Source of the DNA: G963663365 sp963663365
GTDB lineage: Bacteria; Hinthialibacterota; Hinthialibacteria; Hinthialibacterales; G963663365
Direction of reading: 5' to 3'
Length of the DNA stretch: 64,000 bases
NCBI GenBank assembly: GCA_963663365.2
Contig: CAXXIH010000008.1
Location: 620,001 to 684,000 of the forward strand
Shown here in pieces: positions 40,901-49,796 of the stretch (the first letter of the stretch is position 1; each line of letters begins with the position of its first letter). The notes below the pieces were generated by a model that saw only the letters and a program-made list of their open reading frames with translations, searched no databases and was not told where the DNA came from. The translations under genes were made by a program, and so were the position numbers.

Positions 40901-43900
40901 GAGGAGTTGTTGTGCGGGATTTGGGAACGGGTTTTGAGTGTGTCCCGGGTGGGTTTGGATGACAACTTTTTCGATTTGGGCGGTCATTCGTTATTGGCAA
41001 CGCAGTTGTTATCGCGGGTGCGGAATGTTTTAAGTTTAGAAGTTCCTATGCGCACCTTGTTTACCAGTCCCCGGGTCTACGATTTTGTGCAAGCGGTGGG
41101 TGCTTTGCAGCGGGAGACGCGGGCCATTGCGGAGTTGCCGTTAGAACCGGCGCCGCGCGATGGAGAATCGTTGCCGTTATCGTTTGCGCAGCAACGCTTG
41201 TGGTTTTTGGACCAGATGGCGCCGTTGAATGCGGCGTATACCATGGCGGCGGCGTTGCGTTTACAGGGGGATTTGAACATTGCGGCTTTAGAGCGGAGTT
41301 TACGGGACTTGGTGCAGCGGCATGAATCGTTGCGTACGAGTTTTCCATCCGACGGGGGCCGTCCGGCGCAGAGGATCGTTACGGATGCGGATTTGGCTTT
41401 TGAGATCGAAGATTCCGGCGGTCAACCGGAAGAGGCCTTGGCGCGGCGGATCCAGACAGAAACGTCGCGGCCCTTCGATTTAGCGGGAGGTCCGTTGTTC
41501 CGGGTTTTGTTGTTACGCCTTAAGGATACGGAACATCTATTGGTGGTGAGTATGCACCACATCGTATCGGATGGCTGGTCGTTGGGGATTTTCACACGGG
41601 AGTTGGGCGCGTTATATACGGGGCATGTGCGGAACGAAGCGGTTTCCCTGCCCCCGTTACCGATTCAGTATGGGGACTTTTCGCAATGGCAACGCCGTTG
41701 GCTTAAAGATGAGGTATTAGAACGGCAGTTGACCTATTGGCGGGAGCAGTTGGCGGATTTACCGACGTTGGCTTTGCCCGCCAGTCATCCGCGTCCGCCG
41801 CGCCAGACGTTTGCGGGAGCGACGGTGCGGGTGGAGTTGCCGGAGGTTTTAAGCCGCCGGTTGGTGGAACTGAGCCGTGCTGAGGGGTCCACCTTATTTA
41901 TGACGTTATTCAGCGCGTATGCGTTGCTGTTGTCGCGGTATGCGGGTGAAGAGGATATTCCTGTGGGCACACCCGTTGCCAACCGCAACCGTTCGGAGTT
42001 GGAAGGGCTGATCGGCTTTTTTGTGAATATGCTGGTTTTGCGTGCGGATGTATCCGGCGATCCGGCATTTACGGCTTTATTGCAGCGGATTCGTGAAATG
42101 ACCTTGGCCGCGTATGCCCATCAAGACGTTCCGTTCGAAATGCTGGTCGAAACCCTTCAGCCGCAGCGCGATATGTCGCGGCAGCCGTTGTTTCAGGTAC
42201 ATTTTGCATTACACAACGCTCCGTTTGAAATGCTCGGCTTGCCGGGTTTGGAAGTTGCGCCTTTTACGGCCGAGGTGGATTGGGTCCGTTTCGACCTGGA
42301 GTGCCACCTGTGGCAGGAACCGGATACCGTTCGCGGTTATTTGGCGTTCAATACGGATTTATTCGATCAAACAGCAATCGAGCGTTTCCGGGATCAGTGG
42401 CTCACGCTGCTGGAGGATATTGCCGAACATCCTCAGAAGAAACTATCGGAGTTGAATGCCGTACCGGATCGCGAATCGCGTTATTTGCTTGAGGAATGGA
42501 ACGATCCGGGGAAGTTGGTTCCTGTAGAGGAATGTATTCATGGCCGGTTTCACCGGCAGTCGCAATCCACGCCGGATGCCCCCGCGCTTGTTTTTGAAGA
42601 CGGGATGTTGACCTACCGCCAACTGGAGGAGGAATCGAACCGGCTGGCTCATTATTTACGCGCGTTGGGGGTGGGTCCTGAGGTGCTGGTGGGCCTGTAT
42701 ATGGACCGTTCCCCGGAGATGGTGGTTGGGATTCTTGGCATTCTAAAAGCGGGCGGCGCTTATGTTCCGGTCGATACAGTCTATCCCCAAAGCCGGATTG
42801 AATTCATGCTTGCCGATTCGGGAGTGGGGATTTTGCTTACGCATTCCTCGTTGCTCGATTCGTTGCCATCGCACCGGGCCAAGACGATTTGTTTGGACCG
42901 GGAACGGGATACGATTGCCGGATATTCTTGTGAACCGCCGTCCGTTTGCGGAACCCCGTCGAATGCCGCGTATGTGATTTATACCTCCGGTTCGACTGGG
43001 AAGCCGAAAGGTTCGTTGGTTACGCATGCCAATGTGATTCGTCTTTTCGATGCCACAGACGATTGGTTTCATTTTGACGGTTCCGATGTATGGACGTTAT
43101 TTCATTCGTATGCGTTCGATTTTTCGGTATGGGAGATTTGGGGCGCGCTTCTTTATGGCGGGAAGTTGGTGATCGTTCCGTATTGGGTTAGCCGTGAGCC
43201 GGGGGCCTTTTACGAGTTATTGTGCCGTGAAGGAGTGACGGTGCTCAATCAAACGCCATCGGCTTTTTATCAGTTGATTGCCTCCGAGGAACGCACCGGC
43301 GCATCGCCGGAGTTGGCGTTGCGTTTTGTGGTGTTTGGGGGCGAGGCGTTGGATTTGCAGAAACTGCGTCCGTGGTTCGAACGTCATGGAGACCGGCGTC
43401 CGCGTTTGGTGAATATGTATGGCATCACCGAAACCACCGTACACGTTACCTATTGCGAGTTATCCAAGGAACTTGCGGAGCAGTCGCCGGGCAGCATGGT
43501 TGGCAGGCCGATACCCGATTTGCAGGTTTATGTTTTGGATGAAAACTTAAATCCGGTTCCGATTGGGGCCAAAGGCGAGTTGTATGTAAGCGGCGGCGGG
43601 CTTTCGCGGGGGTATTTGGGAAGGCCGGAGTTGACGGCGGAGCGTATGCTTCCGCATCCGTTTTCCAGCCGTCCGGGTGAGCGTTTGTACCGTACCGGCG
43701 ATGTGGCTCGGATTCGGGACGATGGTGAGCTTGAGTATGCCGGGCGTGCGGATAGCCAGGTCAAGATTCGCGGTTTCCGGATTGAGTTGGGAGAGATCGA
43801 ATCGGCTTTGGCCGAGCATCCGGGAGTGCGTGAAGCGGTGGTGCTTTGCCGTCCGGAGGCGGATGGCGGCCAGCGTCTTTGCGCGTACATTGTTCAAGAT

Positions 43901-46360
43901 CCGGAGTACCGGTGCGGCGGTGGTCAGAACCGCGAATGGGCCGGGGAACTTGTGGAGCAATGGAAGGACCTTTACGACGATACGTATCAGCAGAAGGCTT
44001 CCGATTCCGATCCGACATTTAATATCACCGGCTGGAACAGCAGTTATACGGGTCAACCCATCCCCGCCGGGGAGATGAAGGTATGGCTGGATACGACGGT
44101 GGAGCGGATTGTAGCCTTGCGTCCCCGGCGTGTTTTAGAGATCGGTTGCGGGACGGGGATGTTGTTGTTCCGCGTTGCGCCGGGTGCGGACGAGTACCGG
44201 GCCTGGGATTTTTCGGATCGTGCGTTGGCTTATATTGATGAGACGGCGAAGACGTTGGGGTTGGAAAACATCCGGCTTGAACAACGTACGGCGGATGAAG
44301 TTTCGGGTGTGGCTGAAAATCGATACGACACGGTCATCCTGAATTCGGTGATTCAGTATTTCCCCGGGGCGGATTATTTGCTGGAGGTGATTGAGGGCGC
44401 GGTGCGGGCTGTGGTTCCGGGCGGGGCGGTATTTCTTGGGGACATCCGCAACCTGCATTTGCTTGATGCGTATCATGCTTCGGTGCAATTGGCGCAGTGC
44501 GGTGATGAGACGAGCCGTTCCGAGTTGGCGAATGCCGTTTATGCCCGGCAGCGCCGGGAAGAAGAGTTGGTATTGAGTCCGGAGTTTTTCTTGTTGTTGC
44601 GGGAGCGTTTTTCTAAGATCGGTGCGGTGGAGATACAGATCAAGCGGGGGCGTGCGGAAAACGAGTTGACGAAGTTCCGGTACGATGTGGTGTTGCGTAT
44701 TGGCGAACAGGAAACGATTGCCAAGCCGCCGTGTACGGTATTGGATGCCCGTTCGCAGGCGGTAACTGCGAACGAGATCGAAACGCTGCTTGCGGATGGT
44801 GCGGAAGAAGCGGTTTTGATCGAGAACCTCAAGAATCCGCATGTTGCCGACGATGTTACGCTTGCGCAATGGCTGCAAAACGGGGACGGTCCATCGACGG
44901 CCGCCGGGATGCGTTCGGAGTTTGAGGACGGGACAGCGGAGGCCATCGAGCCGGAGGAGCTGATTGAATATGCCGAACGTTGCGGCTACAAAGCCGCCGC
45001 CGGGTGGTCCATTACCGGTTCGGGCGACCGGTATGACATTGCCTTTGTGAAACGCGAAGTGTCCTATCGGCCCGAAAGGCTTTTACCCCTTGCCGCTTCC
45101 AAACCGCGCGCGAAAACACTTACGCAGTGCGCCAACGATCCCCTGCAAGGACGCTGGAACCGAACCTTCGTACCCGAACTGCGCCAAACCATCGAAACCA
45201 AACTGCCCAACTATATGCTCCCCGCAACCTATACGTTCATCCAACAAATCCCCCTAACCCCAAACGGCAAAATCGATACAAAAGCATTACCCGTGCCCAC
45301 ATTTGAAGATGAAAACCAAGAACATAAACAGGTATCGCCACGCACCACGTTAGAAATGAAAATCGCGGCGGCCTGGAGATCGGTATTAGAAAGAGAAACG
45401 ATTGGCGTGACCGATAGTTTCTTCGACCTCGGAGGGCATTCACTAAAAGCCGTTGAACTCGTACAACGTTTGCGTGACGATCTGCAAATTCCGGTTTCGA
45501 TTCCCATGCTTTTTGATGCACCTACGATTGAACTTCTGGCCGGGAAGTTGAGCGAAATGGATGAATGCCGGAACGAAACATCGCTCGTACCCATTCAACC
45601 TCAAGGCGATACAAATCCATTGGTCGTGGTTCATCCTATAGGAGGTTCGCCACTCGCGTATATTGAACTGGCCCGGTGCTTGGGAACCTCTCAACCGTGC
45701 TATGGATTGCAGGCTAAAGGAATGGAAAGCGGTGATCCGCTTGACTGTATGAAAAGCATGGCAAGCGCCTATTTATCTGAAATTCGTAATGTATTCCGGG
45801 ACCGGCCTATCTGCTTAGGCGGTTGGTCTATGGGTGGTATGACCGCTTTTGAGATGGCCCAACAATGTTACCAAAATGGGCATCCGGCTGAGAAAGTCAT
45901 CCTTTTTGAAGCAGGTCCTTATAACGCTTTTAAAACCGATGAAGAAATCACAGAAGAGGATGATCTTTCATTTGCGGCCCGGACATTGAACCTGAGCCGT
46001 CCGAATCATCAGGATTCATCAAACAATGCCGAACTTCCCTATCTGGAATTATTAGATGCCGGGAAAAAGGCGTATGTTCTTCCGGTGTGGCTGACACTGG
46101 ATGGCTTTTATCGGTTGATCCGGGTTATGCGCGGTTTGCAGCGGGCCTATCAAGATTACGTTCCCCAATTCTACCCCGCAAAGATTGACCTTATCGTGGC
46201 GACTGAGAATCCTTTATGGGATACATACGATCCCGAGGCGATTTGGAGCCCGCTTTGTGCAGAACTGGCAATCCATCCCGTGCAATGCGGACATAATGAT
46301 TTCTTTACCGAACCACATGTGCATGAAGTTGCTGAAATCGTACGCACACTTTTGGCCTGA
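37967..46360 (+). CDS. Terminal two-module NRPS: C-A-T-C-A(nMT)-T-TE
   Basis: The gene starts 7 bases after the previous stop, with AGAG just ahead. Its 2797 residues begin with IESIYPLSPMQQGMLF, typical of C domains that accept a D-residue donor, in agreement with the upstream epimerase. A7 code DAFFLGVTF indicates Ile or Val. A8 code DFWNVGMVH indicates Thr. A SAM methyltransferase (about residues 1990-2370, VLEIGCGTG) interrupts A8 before its last motif, so the residue should be N-methyl-Thr. Carrier serines lie in GGHSLLATQ (codon at 40988) and GGHSLKAVE. The C-terminal thioesterase (from about 45590) has GGWSMGG and a final CGHNDFF, so it should release the octapeptide, by cyclisation or hydrolysis. 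About 39260-45060 differs sharply in codon use from both ends of the gene. Confidence 0.95.
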   Translation: MSSTRKIESIYPLSPMQQGMLFHTLRSPQADAYFEQVYCTFDGNFCAESFRRAWQKVIADTPVLRTAFVWKREAEPLQAVLRDTELPWHEIDWRSLSDEEKMVRFDELLRSEREKGFDLSKAPLTRLCLIHWKENTYRFLWNYHHILLDGWSTPLVLEHLFNCYQAYREGNKPPFISPVAYREYISWLQRQDKKQAERFWREELQGFFEPLQFGWDNKEASISDDTEAHKEHAVWLDESLTSELQNLARKHQLTLNVLLQGAWSLLLSKYTEQSDIVFGITVAGRPAEINGIEKMVGLLINTIPLRVRIPGNTSLLQWLKELQQRQAAMRDFSFCSLADIQRWSEISSGRALFESIFVFENYPVQDSLASSTDGLAIKDIHTRERTNYPLTFVAGPGERLMLKLIYDSNRFSDEWAQRFLSHYATLLSKIVEGDGDLGGYSLLGDGERDLLLGDWIQTGREIPLDRGLASLFVEEVRRRRGDVAVRSGSREVCYGDLRRMSRAVAFHLRACGVHRGDLIGVRMERGVELIAVYLGILEAGAAYVPFDLSYPEERVRFMVSDSNVSRVVLDTASAQDWSLGDVQTIVAEEVLADTKDLSDNDEVLVPVSGEDLAYVMYTSGSTGIPKGIAIPQRAVTRLVLNTDYVSLQPGQNMAQVSNASFDAATFEIWGALLTGGCLVIVPRDVTLSPPRFASFLSEAKIDSMFLTTALFNQTARECPDGFSAVGDVLVGGEQADAASMRRVLAAGGPRRLLNVYGPTENTTFSSWYEVREVSESARSVPIGKALANSHFYVLDEHLELVPIGVAGEFYLGGLGLAHGYWDRAELTASCFLPDPFGAPGSRMYRTGDWVRWLPDGNIDFLGRRDDQVKVRGFRIELGEIEAALNNLPQVSASAVVVHPEAGDRLIAYWVKEDHAPIDSGGLREALGLHLPGYMVPSVFVELESLPLTPNGKLDRKALPAPGAEGSQRESYRAPQTPLEELLCGIWERVLSVSRVGLDDNFFDLGGHSLLATQLLSRVRNVLSLEVPMRTLFTSPRVYDFVQAVGALQRETRAIAELPLEPAPRDGESLPLSFAQQRLWFLDQMAPLNAAYTMAAALRLQGDLNIAALERSLRDLVQRHESLRTSFPSDGGRPAQRIVTDADLAFEIEDSGGQPEEALARRIQTETSRPFDLAGGPLFRVLLLRLKDTEHLLVVSMHHIVSDGWSLGIFTRELGALYTGHVRNEAVSLPPLPIQYGDFSQWQRRWLKDEVLERQLTYWREQLADLPTLALPASHPRPPRQTFAGATVRVELPEVLSRRLVELSRAEGSTLFMTLFSAYALLLSRYAGEEDIPVGTPVANRNRSELEGLIGFFVNMLVLRADVSGDPAFTALLQRIREMTLAAYAHQDVPFEMLVETLQPQRDMSRQPLFQVHFALHNAPFEMLGLPGLEVAPFTAEVDWVRFDLECHLWQEPDTVRGYLAFNTDLFDQTAIERFRDQWLTLLEDIAEHPQKKLSELNAVPDRESRYLLEEWNDPGKLVPVEECIHGRFHRQSQSTPDAPALVFEDGMLTYRQLEEESNRLAHYLRALGVGPEVLVGLYMDRSPEMVVGILGILKAGGAYVPVDTVYPQSRIEFMLADSGVGILLTHSSLLDSLPSHRAKTICLDRERDTIAGYSCEPPSVCGTPSNAAYVIYTSGSTGKPKGSLVTHANVIRLFDATDDWFHFDGSDVWTLFHSYAFDFSVWEIWGALLYGGKLVIVPYWVSREPGAFYELLCREGVTVLNQTPSAFYQLIASEERTGASPELALRFVVFGGEALDLQKLRPWFERHGDRRPRLVNMYGITETTVHVTYCELSKELAEQSPGSMVGRPIPDLQVYVLDENLNPVPIGAKGELYVSGGGLSRGYLGRPELTAERMLPHPFSSRPGERLYRTGDVARIRDDGELEYAGRADSQVKIRGFRIELGEIESALAEHPGVREAVVLCRPEADGGQRLCAYIVQDPEYRCGGGQNREWAGELVEQWKDLYDDTYQQKASDSDPTFNITGWNSSYTGQPIPAGEMKVWLDTTVERIVALRPRRVLEIGCGTGMLLFRVAPGADEYRAWDFSDRALAYIDETAKTLGLENIRLEQRTADEVSGVAENRYDTVILNSVIQYFPGADYLLEVIEGAVRAVVPGGAVFLGDIRNLHLLDAYHASVQLAQCGDETSRSELANAVYARQRREEELVLSPEFFLLLRERFSKIGAVEIQIKRGRAENELTKFRYDVVLRIGEQETIAKPPCTVLDARSQAVTANEIETLLADGAEEAVLIENLKNPHVADDVTLAQWLQNGDGPSTAAGMRSEFEDGTAEAIEPEELIEYAERCGYKAAAGWSITGSGDRYDIAFVKREVSYRPERLLPLAASKPRAKTLTQCANDPLQGRWNRTFVPELRQTIETKLPNYMLPATYTFIQQIPLTPNGKIDTKALPVPTFEDENQEHKQVSPRTTLEMKIAAAWRSVLERETIGVTDSFFDLGGHSLKAVELVQRLRDDLQIPVSIPMLFDAPTIELLAGKLSEMDECRNETSLVPIQPQGDTNPLVVVHPIGGSPLAYIELARCLGTSQPCYGLQAKGMESGDPLDCMKSMASAYLSEIRNVFRDRPICLGGWSMGGMTAFEMAQQCYQNGHPAEKVILFEAGPYNAFKTDEEITEEDDLSFAARTLNLSRPNHQDSSNNAELPYLELLDAGKKAYVLPVWLTLDGFYRLIRVMRGLQRAYQDYVPQFYPAKIDLIVATENPLWDTYDPEAIWSPLCAELAIHPVQCGHNDFFTEPHVHEVAEIVRTLLA

Positions 46361-46368
46361 TTAAATTT

Positions 46369-47532
46369 TCATAGTTCCGGGATCGGGTTTCCATTCCAGT
46401 CGATATCCGCGGTAGCGGCTTCTAATAATGATAGACCGTGTTTGAATCCGTACTGAAAAACATCCCATCCGGTTAACAACTGATAGAAGAAGGGACTCCA
46501 GTCGTTTTTATTGAAGATAATATCTTTCGATTTGCAAAAAACTCGAAAAATCTCACTCGCCGATTCCCCCTGTAAAAGCAAAGGCAAACCTCCCCCCACC
46601 ATTCCCCAAGCCAACATAACATCGCCCGTTTGGGATGGACGAAGAATCGAGCCGCCGGGAGATGTTATCGCCGCAGGGACACCCTCTCCGGGATTGAATA
46701 AAAAAACACCGCTGGTTGGCCGTGGATTGCATTCAATGACATACAGGCCGCCATCGCGGTCTTCGATAAAATCAAAAGCGAGATGTCCGCTAAACTTATA
46801 CTTTTCAGCAAAGGCACAAACAAACGCTTCCGCAGCATCGTGCCGAATAGGAACAAAGTGCATGGCCGCGCCATTCTTGATCTTAAACGAACTAAGATAA
46901 GCACAATGCAACACGAGTTCACCATCGTGCACAACACTATGTGTGCAGATTTCTTTACCGGAAATAAATCGCTGGGCAATCCAAGAGAAATCAAATGGCC
47001 GGTTCGAAAATCGTTGAAAAGCGGTTGGTGATGGGCATACAAGCATACGCGCCGCTGAGCGTGAAAAGACCGGCTTAAATACAAACTCACCGGCTGATCC
47101 GGCGAGTTTCATGGCATCGTTTACAGATTCGAGCAGATGGGTCTCAGGAATAGACGCGCCACAGTCCGATGCGGCATTGAGGAAACTATATTTGTTGTGC
47201 AACAGCCGCAGTGTTTCAAAATCATCGCAAAAGATACGGCATCGCGTTGGCAGGTTCTTTTTAAAATGCGCAATGTAGAAAATTTCTTCACAGCAAGGCA
47301 CAAGCAGATCGGCTTGGCAATCTTCCAGGATCGCAGACAACGATGCAGCAAAGTCTAATGGATGATTGGCCGGTGACGGGAAAAGAAAGAACCGCTTAAC
47401 CGCTTTCGAGGAACGGCACATCGCATGTTTGCAGCAATCCGCCGCAAATACGGTATATCCATCGTGCGCAAACAGCCGGGCCAGGTGCAATGCAACAGGC
47501 GCACGCGCTCCGGTAATCAGAACATTCGGCAT
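46369..47532 (-). CDS. ATP-grasp family ligase-like protein
   Basis: The ATG at 47532 gives 387 residues starting MPNVLITGARAPVALHLARL, a Rossmann-like N-domain as in many carbon-nitrogen ligases. The ATP-grasp core follows: EFVFKPVFSRSAARM (nucleotide lysine), then AQRFISGKEICTHSVV, then HLAFDFIEDRDGGLYVIECNPRP with the metal-binding Glu and Asn. Such enzymes join a carboxylate to an amine, or act on small polar substrates. The real substrate cannot be read from the sequence. The stop codon lies 8 bases from the convergent NRPS stop. The 67-base gap behind the DUF697-like gene suggests a three-gene - strand unit with the ParA-like gene. It could modify the lipopeptide or belong to an unrelated pathway. 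Confidence 0.8.
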   Translation of the reverse strand: MPNVLITGARAPVALHLARLFAHDGYTVFAADCCKHAMCRSSKAVKRFFLFPSPANHPLDFAASLSAILEDCQADLLVPCCEEIFYIAHFKKNLPTRCRIFCDDFETLRLLHNKYSFLNAASDCGASIPETHLLESVNDAMKLAGSAGEFVFKPVFSRSAARMLVCPSPTAFQRFSNRPFDFSWIAQRFISGKEICTHSVVHDGELVLHCAYLSSFKIKNGAAMHFVPIRHDAAEAFVCAFAEKYKFSGHLAFDFIEDRDGGLYVIECNPRPTSGVFLFNPGEGVPAAITSPGGSILRPSQTGDVMLAWGMVGGGLPLLLQGESASEIFRVFCKSKDIIFNKNDWSPFFYQLLTGWDVFQYGFKHGLSLLEAATADIDWNGNPIPEL

Positions 47533-47599
47533 CAAAATGCCTCAACGGATTGCGCCGGCGTTTCTAAAGACAATCGGCTAAATACAGAGAAGAAACCGC

Positions 47600-48199
47600 T
47601 TAGGCCGTGCTTTGTGTATAGACTTCGTCGCCTTTTCTGAAACGCGCGGCAATGCGCAATCCTTTTTCATACTGCTCGCGGAAATAGGCACGTATGGCCT
47701 TGGGCTTCAATGTGAAGAAAGTCCCGCCCGTTTCAAAATTCTGGATAAAGAGTTTCCCGATAGCGTACGATAACGCACCGGCCATAATCGGAACCGAAGC
47801 GATTGTCGCAACCTGCCCCACGCCGGGCAAGAAACGTGCGATGCTGCCCGCCAAGAATTTTCCGAAATAATGCGTTCCCATTCCGCTGGCAACGATAGCC
47901 ACAACGTTCTTGATCTTATGTTCGGAAAAGGGAATCTCATAAATATCGGAAAGTTCCTTTAGCGCTTTGGCCTGAAATCCGGCGACTCCGGCGATATCGA
48001 TCAACGGCACCGGGACCAATCCCAATCCCATCGACCAAAACATATTTTTATAGACAACGCGTAGCGCCTGTTTTTCGCGCACGTTTAAGGCTTCTTCAAT
48101 TTCGGGTGGAGCCTGATCCACAACTTCGGGATCCACAGCCTCTGGTTTTTCGGCTGCTTCGGCAGCGCGGCTGAAGTCTTTCAGGTTGCTTCGGGCCAT
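47600..48199 (-). CDS. DUF697/YcjF-like membrane protein, downstream twin
   Basis: This 199-residue protein is the paralogue of the one at 2670-3233. Both have the order NMFWSMGLGLVPVPLIDIAG, KELSDIYEIPFSEHKIKN, a glycine-rich hydrophobic part and KLFIQNFETGGTFF. The N-terminal 45 residues are acidic and differ. The start codon overlaps the stop of the ParA-like gene (TAATG), which indicates translational coupling. A coupled pair of a deviant ParA ATPase and a membrane protein suggests that the two products act together, perhaps with the ATPase as a switch at the membrane. The function of the family is not known in detail. Confidence 0.78.
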   Translation of the reverse strand: MARSNLKDFSRAAEAAEKPEAVDPEVVDQAPPEIEEALNVREKQALRVVYKNMFWSMGLGLVPVPLIDIAGVAGFQAKALKELSDIYEIPFSEHKIKNVVAIVASGMGTHYFGKFLAGSIARFLPGVGQVATIASVPIMAGALSYAIGKLFIQNFETGGTFFTLKPKAIRAYFREQYEKGLRIAARFRKGDEVYTQSTA

Positions 48200-48834
48200 T
48201 ACAGAATCTCCTCTATTCGATCCGTCAAATTACGGATTTCTTCATAAGCAATGGACTTCGGTTCGACATGGCCAACCCAGTCGCCAAGCCCAAAACAGTC
48301 TACATGAATACTGCGTTGACCTACAGGTGGTCCCACCGGCAGCCCGAAACCTTCCAGTGCTCCGGTGATCTCTTTGCCAAAGGATGTGCGGCGGTCCACC
48401 CGGGATGGCACCAAAAGACCATGGGGCCGCCCGTCACGCAGTTTGCGGCCTTCATCCAATAGGTCGATGGCTTTTCGCGTCGAAATAAAGTCCGCACCGG
48501 AAGCGGTCACCGGAATCAAAAACAGGTCACAGACCATCATGGCCGCTTCTGTGGCCTCACGGGTATGCGGCGGAAGATCGATAATCACAATTCCGGATTG
48601 ACAGTCCTTGACCTCTTGGATAAACACCTTGGCCGTCTCTGCATTTTCGATGGGGATAGTCCGAAAACGTACCGGCAATTCGCCGCGTGTACACCAATCG
48701 GTAACCGTGCCCTGCTCGTCCGTATCGAATAAGGTGACATCGCGGCCCCGGGCGGCGAGTTCACACCCTAAATTGACCGCCAACGTCGATTTGCCGACGC
48801 CGCCTTTTTTATTACCGATTGCGATGCACTTCAA
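48199..48834 (-). CDS. ParA/MinD-type ATPase
   Basis: The TTG at 48834 gives MKCIAIGNKKGGVGKST, the normal start of ParA proteins, with AGGGA 7 bases upstream; a TTG at 48849 would add five residues. The deviant Walker A is KKGGVGKST with the signature first lysine; FDTDEQGT (A') and IVIIDLPPHT (Walker B) follow, as does a PVTASGAD segment. The 212-residue length suits a small single-domain ParA without a DNA-binding N-terminus. No parB or centromere-like repeats are seen nearby, so plasmid partition is unlikely. The start-stop overlap with the DUF697-like gene argues for positioning of a membrane complex. Its closeness to the NRPS cluster may or may not be functional. Confidence 0.85.
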   Translation of the reverse strand: MKCIAIGNKKGGVGKSTLAVNLGCELAARGRDVTLFDTDEQGTVTDWCTRGELPVRFRTIPIENAETAKVFIQEVKDCQSGIVIIDLPPHTREATEAAMMVCDLFLIPVTASGADFISTRKAIDLLDEGRKLRDGRPHGLLVPSRVDRRTSFGKEITGALEGFGLPVGPPVGQRSIHVDCFGLGDWVGHVEPKSIAYEEIRNLTDRIEEIL

Positions 48835-48975
48835 AGAATAATCCCTCAACGCCGAAATCGCATTCTTATGTCAATCCGTGCGTAATAATACGCTTCTATA
48901 TGGCTTAATAAGTCTCCGGCGGATTCCCCGGCATGTCAAGATTAGATTGAATTATCAATAATAAGTTCAATTCGT

Positions 48976-49467
48976 TTACTCTTCATCCCCTTGCACTCCG
49001 AGCCGTTCGATACGGAAAATCAGATCGTCAAAATCATCATCCGGCTCACCATCGTTACAAAAATACCGAAAGCCGTTGGGGATTTCTTCTTTGTACATCG
49101 CGCTGCCGTTGTGTCCAAAATGACATATGCCGTTCCCGGAATCCCACACATTGTGAATTTCCAATTTATTCTTTTTTAAATATTTGATTCGTATCCCCGG
49201 CTTAAAATCCACACGCATCACATTGTCCAGGGGTGATATTTCCTGCCAGAATGTCACCCCCTTCTTGTAATGGCAATCATCGACATGGAGTATTCCCGCG
49301 AGAGTAACTGAAACTCCCTGTAAATACGCCCCATTAAATTCCTCCATCACCAAGCGCAATTGCTCCCCATGTTCGACCGGAATCGTATCGACAAGAAAAA
49401 TTTCTCTGCCATTGTAAATAATCGGCTCCCCCTTGCTTTCTATAAACAAATCCTCAAACACAACCAT
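48976..49467 (-). CDS. Uncharacterised protein, 163 residues
   Basis: A good ribosome site (AGGTGA, 5 bases before the ATG) supports this as a real gene. The protein is soluble, with no membrane segment or signal peptide. It is rich in Asp, Glu and Gly and ends in DDDFDDLIFRIERLGVQGDEE. Short beta-rich motifs such as GREIFLVDTIPV and IHNVWDSGNGICHFGH are visible. I recognise no family. It stands alone between the ParA-like gene and the catabolic operon, on the - strand. Confidence 0.65.
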   Translation of the reverse strand: MVVFEDLFIESKGEPIIYNGREIFLVDTIPVEHGEQLRLVMEEFNGAYLQGVSVTLAGILHVDDCHYKKGVTFWQEISPLDNVMRVDFKPGIRIKYLKKNKLEIHNVWDSGNGICHFGHNGSAMYKEEIPNGFRYFCNDGEPDDDFDDLIFRIERLGVQGDEE

Positions 49468-49796
49468 GATTTCACCTAACCGTTACGTATCCCGCGCTAC
49501 TCATTGATTCATCGTTAATTGCTGTTACAAACCATACTATCTCGTCAGGCCTCTATACGACAAGTTTTTTTTGCACCTTCCTCCCTCTCCTCTCTCCTTT
49601 CCACTTTATACTCACTCATCTTCCCTCTGCCTTGCGCTGTGTAAATCCACTAAAATGGCGTTTTGATTCGAAACAAGGCGCCGGTTGACGGTCACCTCTC
49701 GCGGAATGACCGATTCTTACTCAACTGCAAAGCGTTACAGATTGTCAATCGTTTGCGATCAGGATTGGGTAACACCGGCCCAGGGAGGTTCGGAGC
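49468..49796. other. Intergenic region, divergent
   Basis: This stretch separates the orphan at 49467 from the + strand catabolic operon. It holds pyrimidine-rich runs near 49575-49610 (CTTCCTCCCTCTCCTCTC-like) and the ribosome site GGGAGG at about 49782. No gene, strong hairpin or confident promoter was found. Confidence 0.5.

Noticed and set aside
44135..44878. 247-residue - strand open frame inside the NRPS methyltransferase
   Set aside because: Antisense to a well-supported domain and very Arg-rich; a by-product of codon use in the composition island.
48199..48834. ParA-like ATPase as evidence of a plasmid
   Set aside because: No parB, replication gene or iteron-like repeat is present, and the partner is a membrane protein. 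A chromosomal role is more likely.
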